DNA of 64,000 bases from CALARM01 sp964431735 (GCA_964431735.1 CAYSLJ010000012.1:1-64000), one strand, 5' to 3'; numbered from the stretch's first letter, positions 50,405 to 59,463 are shown. Numbers and translations: made by a program. The notes: a model not told the origin generated them from the sequence alone.

Positions 50405-51913
50405 ATGGGAAAACTTAACATTATAAGAGAGAATATCTATGAAGGTACTCTCGATATGGATTACGGACTTATAGGTAAGAAATGGAAAGACTTCGGCCCG
50501 GATATAATAACAGGTTTCCCTGCTTTCAGGACTCATGGCACAATCCCCCGTCTTGTAAGAGACAGTATTTTCGGCGCCCTGGAAAATTTTCCCGATAAAA
50601 AGACGGCTATTATTGTTGTAGATGGCACTTATAATCATAGTAACCCTGACAGAACGACTCTGGATGCCGCCGTTAAGAGTGCCGTAGAGGTTTATGAAGA
50701 GCTTTCCCCGGAAGAGAGACAAAAAAATCTTGTAATCGTAACACCTTATGACGGCTACCGGGGAGACAGAACCCCCGGCAAAGGCAGTGCGCTGAAGGTC
50801 ATATTTGAAGAGATGGCTTTCTGTGATGCATCTTTTCTTATCCTTCAGGACGGAGACCTCAGGAATGACATGAAACAGTGGCAGAAGGTTTATAAAAAAC
50901 TTGATGATTTTCACAGAAAAAATTATCCGGGAAAAGAGTTTTTTGTAACGGCAAATTATGCCAGACATTTTGTTGATGCCTCTTTAACACGTTTCATAGT
51001 CGGCCCTCTTACGACCCTTATGGGAAGATATGTTCCGGGAGGCATATGCGGAGATATAGGTTTAAGCGGGGGAGCGGCAGAACATGAAAGAAAAGCCCTC
51101 TGGACTGAAAGACGGAGGAAATACGGAACTGATATATGTACTACCTTTGATAATATAGCCGATAAAAATACCGTAATATATGAAGTCTATCTTGGGGCAA
51201 AGCTTCATGATATTACGGACGAGGCTAAATTGAATATTATGCCGGGAGAAGTCATAGGTGCCGCTCTTGAAAGAATTCTCTATTATGAAAAAAATTACGG
51301 CACAGTAACAGCTATAATAGAAAATGACAGGGAACTCAATTTGCCCGTAATATGGGGCCCCGAAGAGACAGGTATTGATTTTATTGACCCCGGCTTTACG
51401 GATATATTTAATGTTGATACTAAAATTGAGACTTTAATCCGAAGATTTCCTGAATTTAAAGATTATATTAAAAAAGTAACCGGCGAAGAATATTATAAAG
51501 AACTTGAAGGTCATGTGGAAAAATTGAAAACATTCACAGAAGACCCGAAGAATGAATTATCTTTTCTTAATATAGACAGAGAAAGATGGAAAGATATACT
51601 TTATCGTTCAGTAGCCTATCTTTTTCTGACAGAAGACATAGAAACTACGACAAAAGCCCTGAATTATCTTTATACGGGAGCTTTTCTGGAATTCTGCAGA
51701 GAGAAATTTAATGAACTCGGTTACGTTACTCTGCAGGATATCCGCACTGCCCAATCGAATTCAGGTGTAGAGCCTGACAGAGCAAGAGATTTTTACAGAA
51801 ACAGAGTCGACAGGGTAGTTTCTGATATGGCGAAAGACTTTTTCAGAGGACGTAAAATGATAAAACATTACGAAAATCATGCTTTCCCCGGAAGAACCGG
51901 TAATTGGACGTGA
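50405..51913 (+). CDS. GT-A glycosyltransferase, possibly a glycosylglycerate-type synthase
   Basis: 502 residues. There is a GT-A-like domain in the first 300 residues: FRTHGTIPRLVRDSIFGALE, TPGKGSALKVIFEEM, LILQDGDLRNDMKQW (DxD-like metal site), GGICGDIGLSGGAAEHER, and GTDICTTFDNIA with later HDI. These resemble, by eye, the GT78/GT81 enzymes that make mannosyl- or glucosyl-(phospho)glycerate. The C-terminal 200 residues are helical and unassigned. The pairing with a GH63-like hydrolase and a sugar ABC transporter supports a solute role. A TAAGGAG site precedes the ATG. Specificity not established. Confidence 0.65.
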   Translation: MGKLNIIRENIYEGTLDMDYGLIGKKWKDFGPDIITGFPAFRTHGTIPRLVRDSIFGALENFPDKKTAIIVVDGTYNHSNPDRTTLDAAVKSAVEVYEELSPEERQKNLVIVTPYDGYRGDRTPGKGSALKVIFEEMAFCDASFLILQDGDLRNDMKQWQKVYKKLDDFHRKNYPGKEFFVTANYARHFVDASLTRFIVGPLTTLMGRYVPGGICGDIGLSGGAAEHERKALWTERRRKYGTDICTTFDNIADKNTVIYEVYLGAKLHDITDEAKLNIMPGEVIGAALERILYYEKNYGTVTAIIENDRELNLPVIWGPEETGIDFIDPGFTDIFNVDTKIETLIRRFPEFKDYIKKVTGEEYYKELEGHVEKLKTFTEDPKNELSFLNIDRERWKDILYRSVAYLFLTEDIETTTKALNYLYTGAFLEFCREKFNELGYVTLQDIRTAQSNSGVEPDRARDFYRNRVDRVVSDMAKDFFRGRKMIKHYENHAFPGRTGNWT

Positions 51914-51962
51914 CGGTTAAATAACGCTGACTCATCTGTGTCGGCATTAAGGGGTAAATAAA

Positions 51963-52805
51963 TTGAAAAATAAAACCGGCATAATAATCTGGACGATATG
52001 TGTAATATTTACGATTTTTATGGTTCTCTCTCCTCTCTATATCATGTTTAAAAACTCCGTCAGTGACGAAGGGAGCATCAAGAGAGGCCCCGGAGAGTTC
52101 GAGCCATTTTTTCCGAAAGAACCGACATTTTATTATTATAAATATATAGCAGAACAGAGACAGTTTTTAGATGCTTTCCGCGTAAGTCTTACCGTTGCCT
52201 TCCTTACAGTTATATTTTCTATCGCCATAGGTACACCTGCTGCCTATGTACTGGCACGGAGGAAATTTCCCGGTAAAAGCGCTTTACTCTTTTTTATGCT
52301 TTCCATAAGGCTTTTTCCTGATATATCCTCTGTCATACCTGTTGTAAATGTATTTCTTACTCCTCCTTTAATCTACCTTCCGAATATAATTCAGGTTGCT
52401 CTGGCCCATACACTTCTTGCTCTTCCTTATGTGCTGTTTATGTCTATAGGAGTCTTTGAAGTAATTCCTAAAGATCTGGAAGAACAGGCTTATACGCTCG
52501 GCTGCAGCAGATTTTATACCTTTACCCGTATCGTTATGCCCCTTGCCATGACAGGCCTTGCCGCAGCAGCCATTTATACATTTCTCCTTTCATGGAATGA
52601 ATTCGTTTTTTCTTATTTTCTTATGACCCTTACTGCAAGCAGTGCCAGGACGCTGCCTGTTATGCTCAATAATGAACTCTTCGGCGGAGCTGCTTCCAAT
52701 ATTATGGCAGTCATAAGTGTATATTTATCCATTCCTGTCATAGCTTTCACTTTTTTAGTTCAGAAATATATTCAGTCAGGTATGACGTCAGGGGCGGTGA
52801 AATAG
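51963..52805 (+). CDS. Sugar ABC transporter permease (MalG-like)
   Basis: 280 residues with six hydrophobic helices and a periplasmic loop after the first. VSLTVAFLTVIFSIAIGTPA starts the core domain. The EAA loop VIPKDLEEQAYTLGCSRFYT with G and hydrophobic positions couples to the ATPase. It belongs to the carbohydrate uptake class 1 (MalG) family. The start is a TTG at 51963, supported by AAGGGG a few bases upstream; the N-terminus KNKTGIIIWTICVIFTIF is a normal first helix. It lies 4 bases ahead of the fused binding protein-permease gene. Inner membrane. Confidence 0.9.
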   Translation: MKNKTGIIIWTICVIFTIFMVLSPLYIMFKNSVSDEGSIKRGPGEFEPFFPKEPTFYYYKYIAEQRQFLDAFRVSLTVAFLTVIFSIAIGTPAAYVLARRKFPGKSALLFFMLSIRLFPDISSVIPVVNVFLTPPLIYLPNIIQVALAHTLLALPYVLFMSIGVFEVIPKDLEEQAYTLGCSRFYTFTRIVMPLAMTGLAAAAIYTFLLSWNEFVFSYFLMTLTASSARTLPVMLNNELFGGAASNIMAVISVYLSIPVIAFTFLVQKYIQSGMTSGAVK

Positions 52806-52808
52806 AAG

Positions 52809-55355
52809 ATGATAAACAATAAAATGATTTTACCGTTAAAAATATTTCTTATTTCTCTTCTTTTCCTGTCTGTCATGGGTTTTCTTTCCGGCTGTGAAAA
52901 AAAGCCTCAGAAAAGGATGACCCTTCTTATAAGAATGATGAAACAGCAGGAATACTGGTTCAGGAAAAACATTAAACAATTTGAAGAAGATTATGAGAAA
53001 AAACACGGCGAAAAACTTGTCATTGATGTTTCAAGATATACCAGCATGGAAGACATTTCCTTTATGGTGGACCTTGAAAAACGACAGGGCAGAAAGACAA
53101 TAGGTCTTATTAAAACCCAGAAAGAAATGCTTGTTCCAATGGTGGAAAGGGGGTTTTATATACCCATGTCTCAAATAAAAGGCTATAATGAAAAAACATT
53201 TATGGATACTTTTCTTCCCCAGGCAATTCAACTGGCCACCGTAAATGGTGATATTTATTATATACCCCGTAAGCTGGAAACCAATACCATGGTATATCTT
53301 AAATCTCATGTTAAAGATGCTTCGGAAAACTGGGAGACGTACAGAAATGATATAAATAACATGTTGAAAAATGAAAACGGATATGGTTTGCCTGCAGATT
53401 ATGTCCTTGAAGGAGATCCCCATCTCTGGGATTATTATGACCTGGCAGTTGTATCCTATTACTGGAAGATGAAATATGGCTCCGGCCGTATGGCACACAG
53501 GGCAAAAAGATATGAAGGGACTGTTACGGAATTTGCCACAAAAATTTTTCAACTCGGCGGTTCTCAGAAAGATCTTCTCGAAATGGATACGGAGCCTGTA
53601 AGGGATTTCTTTATATGGGAAGCCTTTTATCGTAAATATGGCCTTTACAATGAGAATATGTGGGAACAGGGATGGTCAGGCGGAAATATCTGGGACGGCT
53701 ATGCAAAGGGCGAGGTATTTCTTGCTTTTATGCATCAGATTGACTCCTTTTTCCTCCACGGTGTTACAGACGAGAAAGGTTTCCCGCTTGAAGGCATGAC
53801 CGGTAAACTTAAAAATGCCGATGATATGGGGATATCTGTCATGCCTGAAGGTGTGAGTCTGGAACTGGACGGTTCGGGAAAACCTCTCAGGAGTGGAGGG
53901 CATAAATCGAATCTTTCCGGGTGGTGCTGGGGTATACCTGTTACGACTCCTGACCCGGATCTTTCCTATGAACTTGCCATGTGGCTCTCTGATTATGAAA
54001 ACCAGATCGCCGAAAGTTCTACCTTCGGAATGATGCCTGTAAGAAAAGATGTGGTGGAAAAACTTAAAGAAGCTTTTAAGGAGGAATGGAAGCGAGATAT
54101 ATTTGAGGCAGGTATAAAACAGCTTGCCGCAGGAGTTGAAGAACTTCCTGCAGTTCTTGAATGGCCTTCTATGGGACAGGTTTATCTGGATGCATGGTAC
54201 GGTATAGTAGTAAATTCTTCACTTTCCGGCTCTGCCGCCATCATTGCAGGATTAAAACCTTATGAAGACAGGGTAAAAGCTGCAGGTAATGAGCAGGAAA
54301 AAGAGATAGAGATCAACCCTTCCGAAGGGTTTGCACTGGGCTTTATCGTGGCTGCGGCATGTCTGGTGCTGACTTTTGTTATTGCTTTTTTCATATATGC
54401 AATCAGGCTTAAAAGAGGTGCTGTGCCGAATATAAAGATAGATTTTAAAGAAACAGTCATTAAAGAATGGTTCTCCATATGTATGATAACACCATGTTTT
54501 TTATATCTCTTCGGATTTTTCCTGGTTCTGACCTTTTACCTTCTCTCTCTGTCTCTGGGCAGATATTCGTCCCATATACTTCAGGCATTTCCCACTCTGA
54601 TAAATTATAAATTATTTTTTACCGATAAAGAATTTACAAAAGCACTTTTCTATACACTGGGATTTGTTGCAGTGGCAACTCCTCTTCAATTGTTCCTGGG
54701 TCTTTTTGTGGCCATTATCCTGAATAACAGCATCCTCGAGTCTAAAAGCAGACCCATAGGTTTATTGAGAGGATTTTTGAGGAGTCTTTCCATGCTCCCC
54801 ATAGCAATTCCAACGCTTGTAACCGCCATTCTTTTATTCAGTCTCAAAGATACGACGGGGATTATAAACGGAATACTGATGGGCAAATATCCTCTGACCG
54901 TTGCCATAGTGCATGAACCGGTAAATCTGGATACAGCCTGGATAAGTCTGGGCATGTCAATTCTGGGTAAGATCTGGAGAGATTTTCCCATATCCATGTT
55001 AATACTTCTGGCAGGTCTTCAATCAATAAGTAAAGATCAATATGAAGCGGCAGAAACCATGGGGGCATCTTCTCTGCAGACATTCTTTTATATAACCGTA
55101 CCGTCGTTACTGCCGGCAATTTCAACGGTTCTGCTGTTGAGATCCATTGAAGCATGGAAAGAGTTTATTTTTCCATACATTATCGCCCCCAATGCGCCCA
55201 TACTGGGAGTCATGATAGACAGAGCCTATCATGACGCGAAAAACGACGGTCTTGCGGCAGTTGCAGGCATAGTGCTTATTCTGTGTATCATATTGTCAAC
55301 GATTTTTCTGAGTCTCTTATTAAAGAAAATAAATAAATATCTGACAAAAGCATAA
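52809..55355 (+). CDS. Fused solute-binding lipoprotein and MalF-like permease
   Basis: 848 residues in one frame. A lipoprotein signal with LSGC (Cys29) is followed by an extracellular solute-binding domain (about 35-490: DIYYIPRKLETNTMVYLKS, GWSGGNIWDGYAKGEVFLAF, SGWCWGIPVTTPDPDLSYEL). A linker helix (about 507-530, ALGFIVAAACLVLTFVIAFF) leads to a six-helix permease (about 555-845) with EAA loop QYEAAETMGASSLQTFFYIT near 742. MalE and MalF functions are thus tethered in one chain. The normal arrangement is separate proteins. Binding domain outside, permease in the inner membrane. Probably a disaccharide or glycosylglycerate importer. Confidence 0.88.
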   Translation: MINNKMILPLKIFLISLLFLSVMGFLSGCEKKPQKRMTLLIRMMKQQEYWFRKNIKQFEEDYEKKHGEKLVIDVSRYTSMEDISFMVDLEKRQGRKTIGLIKTQKEMLVPMVERGFYIPMSQIKGYNEKTFMDTFLPQAIQLATVNGDIYYIPRKLETNTMVYLKSHVKDASENWETYRNDINNMLKNENGYGLPADYVLEGDPHLWDYYDLAVVSYYWKMKYGSGRMAHRAKRYEGTVTEFATKIFQLGGSQKDLLEMDTEPVRDFFIWEAFYRKYGLYNENMWEQGWSGGNIWDGYAKGEVFLAFMHQIDSFFLHGVTDEKGFPLEGMTGKLKNADDMGISVMPEGVSLELDGSGKPLRSGGHKSNLSGWCWGIPVTTPDPDLSYELAMWLSDYENQIAESSTFGMMPVRKDVVEKLKEAFKEEWKRDIFEAGIKQLAAGVEELPAVLEWPSMGQVYLDAWYGIVVNSSLSGSAAIIAGLKPYEDRVKAAGNEQEKEIEINPSEGFALGFIVAAACLVLTFVIAFFIYAIRLKRGAVPNIKIDFKETVIKEWFSICMITPCFLYLFGFFLVLTFYLLSLSLGRYSSHILQAFPTLINYKLFFTDKEFTKALFYTLGFVAVATPLQLFLGLFVAIILNNSILESKSRPIGLLRGFLRSLSMLPIAIPTLVTAILLFSLKDTTGIINGILMGKYPLTVAIVHEPVNLDTAWISLGMSILGKIWRDFPISMLILLAGLQSISKDQYEAAETMGASSLQTFFYITVPSLLPAISTVLLLRSIEAWKEFIFPYIIAPNAPILGVMIDRAYHDAKNDGLAAVAGIVLILCIILSTIFLSLLLKKINKYLTKA

Positions 55356-55370
55356 AAAGTGAGGGGGTAA

Positions 55371-55440
55371 AAGTGAGAGGTGAGTAGTGAAAAGTGATTT
55401 ATATGAGAATCGTAACGCGTAACGCGTAACGCGTGACGGG
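55371..55440. repeat. GTGAGTA and GTAACGC heptamer arrays after the transporter gene
   Basis: GTGAGAG, GTGAGTA, GTGAAAA units (55372-55397), then at 55410 GTAACGC, GTAACGC, GTAACGC, GTGACGG. Confidence 0.9.
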
Positions 55441-55460
55441 AGGAACCAATTTTCATACCT

Positions 55461-55608
55461 CGTTGTGACCGAACCGGTCATGGTTGTTAGTGAGTAAAAT
55501 GAAAAGCAGGGGCGAACCGTGTTCGCCCGGTACCGGTAAAAATACGCATTACGCATTACGCATCACGCATTACGATCACGCATCACGCATCACGCATCAC
55601 GCATTACG
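55461..55608. repeat. GTGACCGA hairpin, GGGGCGA hairpin and GCATTAC/GCATCAC array before the MalK gene
   Basis: GTTGTGACCGAACCGGTCAT hairpin (copies at 20554 and 31398), AGGGGCGAACCGTGTTCGCCC hairpin at about 55507-55528 (here split: GGGGCGA and TCGCCC arms), then about nine GCATTAC/GCATCAC units at 55544-55608 ending 3 bases before the start codon. Confidence 0.9.
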
Positions 55609-55611
55609 ACT

Positions 55612-56718
55612 ATGGCACAGGTAAAACTTGAACATATAAGAAAATCGTACGATAAAACCCTTATCGTAAAGGATCTCAGCCTCGATATACCGCACCATGA
55701 ATTTTTAAGTCTCGTAGGCCCTTCGGGTTGCGGTAAATCGACTACTCTCAGGATGATAGCCGGCCTTGAAGAAATAACGGAAGGTAAACTTTATATAGGT
55801 GAGAAGCTTGTAAATAATGTTCCTCCGAAAGAGCGTAATATAGCAATGGTTTTTCAGAGCTATGCCCTTTTCCCCCATATGAATGTAGCGGCAAATATAG
55901 CTTTTGGGCTTAAAATAAAGAAAGTTCCCGAAGAAGAGAGGAAAAAGAAAATAGAGTGGGCTCTTGAGCTTATGGATTTGAAGGGCCTCGGAGAGAGAAT
56001 GCCGAAAGAACTCAGCGGAGGACAGAGACAGCGTGTTGCCGTAGGAAGAGCCCTTGTCCTTGAACCTCAGGTTCTCCTTATGGATGAGCCCTTGAGTAAT
56101 CTGGACGCCAAACTGAGACTTAAAATGAGAACGGAACTCAAGAGAATTCACAAGAATTTGAATGCTACCGTAATATATGTGACTCATGATCAGGTGGAAG
56201 CCATGACTTTAAGTGATAAGATTGCCATAATGAATAAAGGTGATCTGATGCAGTACGGCACCCCTCATGAGGTGTATAACAGGCCTGCAAATAAATTTGT
56301 GGCAGGTTTCATAGGAAGTTCTCCCATGAATTTTATGAAATGTACCGTTAAAAGCGAAGGAGAGAAATTTTTTATTGTTACAGATAGTTTTTCTATTCCT
56401 CTTCCTTCTGACATGGCTGATAAGATAAAAAACAGGTTCCATGATGATGAAAAATTGGATTTCGGCATAAGGCCGGAAGATATATATGCAAAAAATTATT
56501 CTCAAAAAGCTAAAATACCGGCAGAAATCAAAGGCAGAATCGATGTCATAGAACCTCTCGGATCTGAGAATCTGGTCACTGTTATGACAGAAAAAAATGA
56601 ATTCAAGGTACGTCTCGGAACTGAAACAGATATAAAACTGGACGAAATAATAGAACTGGTTTTCGATGTGAATAAAATGCATCTTTTCAAGATTGATACA
56701 GGTGAAGCTCTGTTTTAG
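55612..56718 (+). CDS. Sugar ABC transporter ATPase (MalK/UgpC-like)
   Basis: 368 residues. Walker A GPSGCGKST (about 36-44), Q-loop VFQSYALFPHMNV, signature LSGGQRQRVAVGRAL, Walker B VLLMDEPLSNLDA and H-loop VTHDQVEAMTL. The C-terminal 130 residues form the TOBE/OB regulatory domain of MalK-type ATPases (FGIRPEDIY). It powers the two permeases upstream. The gene is separated from them by 256 bases of heptamer arrays and hairpins. The array ends 3 bases before the ATG, so no normal ribosome-binding site exists. Translation must rely on something else or be weak. Confidence 0.93.
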   Translation: MAQVKLEHIRKSYDKTLIVKDLSLDIPHHEFLSLVGPSGCGKSTTLRMIAGLEEITEGKLYIGEKLVNNVPPKERNIAMVFQSYALFPHMNVAANIAFGLKIKKVPEEERKKKIEWALELMDLKGLGERMPKELSGGQRQRVAVGRALVLEPQVLLMDEPLSNLDAKLRLKMRTELKRIHKNLNATVIYVTHDQVEAMTLSDKIAIMNKGDLMQYGTPHEVYNRPANKFVAGFIGSSPMNFMKCTVKSEGEKFFIVTDSFSIPLPSDMADKIKNRFHDDEKLDFGIRPEDIYAKNYSQKAKIPAEIKGRIDVIEPLGSENLVTVMTEKNEFKVRLGTETDIKLDEIIELVFDVNKMHLFKIDTGEALF

Positions 56719-56753
56719 ATAATGATTTTACTTGAATGTTTTTATGGATTAAG

Positions 56754-57335
56754 TTAATATGCAAATACGGTAGTAAGATCTATCTCCAGTTCATTATTAA
56801 ATATACCTACTTTTATTTTATCATCTTCTCCATAGGTTTCCGGGAACCCATATTTACCCTGGTCATCCAGTTTATAAACCTGCAGGGTCTTGTGTAAAGG
56901 ATCTACAATCCAGTATTCCTTTACTCCACTATTCTGATAAAGCTGCCTTTTTGACTTTATATCTCTTTTTGCTGTTGATGGTGATAAAATCTCTACAATA
57001 AGATCAGGAGCTCCTCTACACCCTCTGTCATCAAGTTTTTTTTTGTCACAGACAACTGTAATATCAGGCATCAGAGCGTCTTTTACATATTCATCAGGTT
57101 CATCTTCTTCAGGGAACCTGACTCCAAATGGTGCACTGAATACTTCACATGTTTTCCCTCTGAGATAGTGCTTGAAAAAATAATATAATTCTCCTGATAC
57201 TCTCTCATGGTTTAAGCCTGGCGGAGCCATATTATAAGGAACTCCATCTAAGATCTCCCATAGCTCATCATCTGGTAAGGTCATATAATCGGCAAAAGTA
57301 TATATTCTCTTTTTTTCTTTTAATGCATCTGCCAT
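56754..57335 (-). CDS. Uma2-family (DUF820) restriction-endonuclease-fold protein
   Basis: 193 residues. The PD-(D/E)xK-like core is visible: MPDITVVCDKKKL, GAPDLIVEILSPSTAKRD and KSKRQLYQNSGVKEYWIVDP, as in Uma2 proteins that are abundant in cyanobacteria and other bacteria with many repeats. The biological role is unknown; some are associated with mobile DNA. The start is the ATG at 57335 with AGGAG upstream; a TTG three codons earlier is in frame. It lies on the opposite strand right after the MalK gene. The presence of both Uma2 and heptamer arrays is reminiscent of cyanobacterial genomes, but this is only a parallel. Confidence 0.85.
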   Translation of the reverse strand: MADALKEKKRIYTFADYMTLPDDELWEILDGVPYNMAPPGLNHERVSGELYYFFKHYLRGKTCEVFSAPFGVRFPEEDEPDEYVKDALMPDITVVCDKKKLDDRGCRGAPDLIVEILSPSTAKRDIKSKRQLYQNSGVKEYWIVDPLHKTLQVYKLDDQGKYGFPETYGEDDKIKVGIFNNELEIDLTTVFAY

Positions 57336-57544
57336 AATTATCAACTCCTGTACCTATTATATCAGAAGTGTTATCTAAATAGGAAGTACCGGCAGAAGAA
57401 TAAAATTTAATAACAGGTGAAACAGAGAAATGCCATTATAATGTACCTATAAAATTATCCTTCTGTATTCTCAAATAAGAGGTTCAGGTTAAATAAATTA
57501 ATGAAAATATTGCAAATTATTATTAATTTGAATAAATTTTATTA

Positions 57545-57650
57545 ATTTACCTCTATTAGATTGCCGAAATGATGGAACAATCTAACTGGATGTAACCCTA
57601 CACCCTCTACTCCCTCTTCTAATGAAAATTTGGGAATTACTTTTATACAC
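57545..57650 (-). mobile_element. 3' remnant of a tnpB (IS200/IS605 orfB) gene
   Basis: The minus strand encodes IKVIPKFSLEEGVEGVGLHP followed by VRLFHHFGNLIEVN and a stop, homologous in protein and DNA to the end of the TnpB fragment at 62008-62352. Only about 35 codons remain. In such elements the tnpB 3' end overlaps the omega RNA gene. The gap 57336-57929 otherwise holds AT-rich sequence with no gene that I can support. Confidence 0.75.
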
Positions 57651-57929
57651 CTGCTTTATTGATTAACAATTAAATTTCAATGTTTAATTCACTCGCTGAT
57701 AGTAATCTATTTCCTGTCTCCACCAGAGATACAGAGGAAATTGAGTTTTAAAAACTCTTTCAACCCCTGACTATGCCAGTAATCATCGATTATGACAGTG
57801 AGCGGAAGTGTCGCGGTATTTCAACCGTTTCCATCAGGTCATCGTGTTTAAAATTCAAATTATTAATCACACCTTTATTTTATCATATTTTTTAACTATT
57901 TCAAACAGGTTTTATTAAAATTTTACGAT

Positions 57930-58691
57930 TTATTTATGATTTTTATAAATATCCTTTACCATATATGGTGTCAGGTCTGAATTGACGACTTTTGCCAGAT
58001 CTTTTGAGAGGTTTTCCGGCGGACGGGACAGGATGGTTTCTATATTATTCGTCAGCACATCATCGGAATCCGTCACTGGAATTCGTTTGTATTGAGGGAA
58101 TGTCGTCCCTTTTCCCTGTTCGGGAGTTCTTACGAATATGGACGGAATATCGGCGTGGGCACATTCATAGGCGGTTGTGGAACTTTCCGTGAGAACAATA
58201 TTTGATATGGCACATGCTTTTTCCATCGTATATTTAGGCATTTCATGAATGACAACGTTAGAGGATTCTTCCAACTGTTTTTTTACAATATCGCATTTTT
58301 CTTTTATAGATATATCTGTTTCTGTGCCGAAGAGATTTTTTAAGCCCACTTTTTGAAGATCTCTCGGGTGTGGGACAAAGAGAAAATGGATTTTTTTATC
58401 TTTATGGGCTTTTGCCAGCTTATTCAGAGCTTTACCTGTGATTTCAAGAACCTTTGCATTGGTTTTTATTGGCTGGCTGGAAAAGGAAAACACTAGATCG
58501 TCTTTCCCTATAGAAAGTTCCTCTTTTATTGCATCTCTTCTGGTGCGATTGAGTTCTGTCAGCATTCGGAAAGATTCAAAGCCCGGATTGCCTCCGAGAT
58601 TTACCTTTCCCATATCTACATGGATGTCGCTTTTTTCTTCTACAGTGCGGCTGCTGGCTTCAAGACGTTTTTTTATGGTTTCATCCGGCAC
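57930..58691 (-). CDS. GT-B-like protein, probably 5'-truncated
   Basis: 253 residues. The C-terminal 150 residues resemble the nucleotide-binding half of GT-B or CDP-glycerol/polysialyl-type transferases: DDLVFSFSSQPIKTN, IHFLFVPHPRDLQKVG, IVLTESSTTAYECAHADIPS, IFVRTPEQGKG. The only start is a GTG at 58691, with an in-frame stop three codons upstream and no ribosome site. The N-terminal part expected for a GT-B protein (about 150-200 residues) is missing. I suspect a truncated gene in a region with other broken genes. Function unknown. Confidence 0.5.
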   Translation of the reverse strand: MPDETIKKRLEASSRTVEEKSDIHVDMGKVNLGGNPGFESFRMLTELNRTRRDAIKEELSIGKDDLVFSFSSQPIKTNAKVLEITGKALNKLAKAHKDKKIHFLFVPHPRDLQKVGLKNLFGTETDISIKEKCDIVKKQLEESSNVVIHEMPKYTMEKACAISNIVLTESSTTAYECAHADIPSIFVRTPEQGKGTTFPQYKRIPVTDSDDVLTNNIETILSRPPENLSKDLAKVVNSDLTPYMVKDIYKNHK

Positions 58692-58801
58692 TACTATTTA
58701 TCAATATATCGAAGATGAAAAAACGGTACAACTATTACAGGGGACTATAACAGGATTATAACCAAAGAAGAGCGGAAAGGTCAATATGCAATGCACAATG
58801 G

Positions 58802-59192
58802 CTAAAATTCATTTAAATACTCGGGAGGAACAGGTGAAGTATTTTTATTATATAAAAATTTCATCCACTCATTATTATTCTGTTTTTCCCAGTAATATGT
58901 GCCTGTATCTGAACTCTTAAGCCACACTCTGCTATTTCCATCCCATGCCATTTTCCACCTCATATTATTCAGAAGAGTCTGTCTGTTCATGAAATACACA
59001 TTTCCCTGAGGATATTTCTACTATTTCAAATTTTACACAGAGATATTTTGCTCGATCTCTTTTATCTTGATTTATTGATGTTATGAGATTGTATTTTTTA
59101 TCAGGAGATATAATAGTCGTTTTATCGGAATGCACACAACCGGCCAGCATAAACATAAAAAATAAAAGAAATAGCAAATTAAATATCTTCAT
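58802..59192 (-). pseudogene. Small lipoprotein gene with a frameshift
   Basis: The first part (59192 to about 58965) encodes a lipoprotein signal (LLFLLFFMFMLAGCVHSDKT) and a beta-rich domain KYNLITSINQDKRDRAKYL ending CVFHEQTDSSE-stop. Reading on from about 58975 in another frame gives NNMRWKMAWDGNSRVWLKSS and DTGTYYWEKQNN, which looks like the natural continuation. One base gained or lost near 58970 explains the break (mutation or assembly error). Product unknown. Confidence 0.6.
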
Positions 59193-59243
59193 TAATTATT
59201 TACCTCTAATTATAGTGTAGTTCACAACAAATTACAGATAATC

Positions 59244-59310
59244 CTCGCGTCACGCGTCACGCGTTACGCGTCACGAAGCACTTAATTTCTAATAAGTTAT
59301 GAAACTAACT
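59244..59310. repeat. GCGTCAC array with GAAGCACTTAATT and TAATAAGTTATGAAAC flanks
   Basis: GCGTCAC, GCGTCAC, GCGTTAC, GCGTCAC, then GAAGCACTTAATT (as at 50370), then TTCTAATAAGTTATGAAACT (as at 48570). Confidence 0.9.
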
Positions 59311-59411
59311 ATATTATTACTCGACTTTGGCCGACATAAAAAAACATAAATCAGTATAACAAAAAAAAATAGAATAAACAATAGTCAACTTCTGTCTGTA
59401 TCTTTTTGATA

Positions 59412-59450
59412 AAATATAAAAGGGCTGAACTGCCATGAGCTCGGCCCTGT
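59412..59450 (-). terminator. Terminator downstream of the zinc metallopeptidase gene
   Basis: On the minus strand AGGGCCGAGCTC..GTTCAGCCCT forms a stem, followed by TTTATATTTT. Confidence 0.6.
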
Positions 59451-59463
59451 GAGATAAAGAACA

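Noticed and set aside
57700..57860. Possible degenerate CRISPR-type or antitoxin sequence
   Set aside because: Only a short palindrome and a dozen plausible codons. No repeats and no continuous frame.
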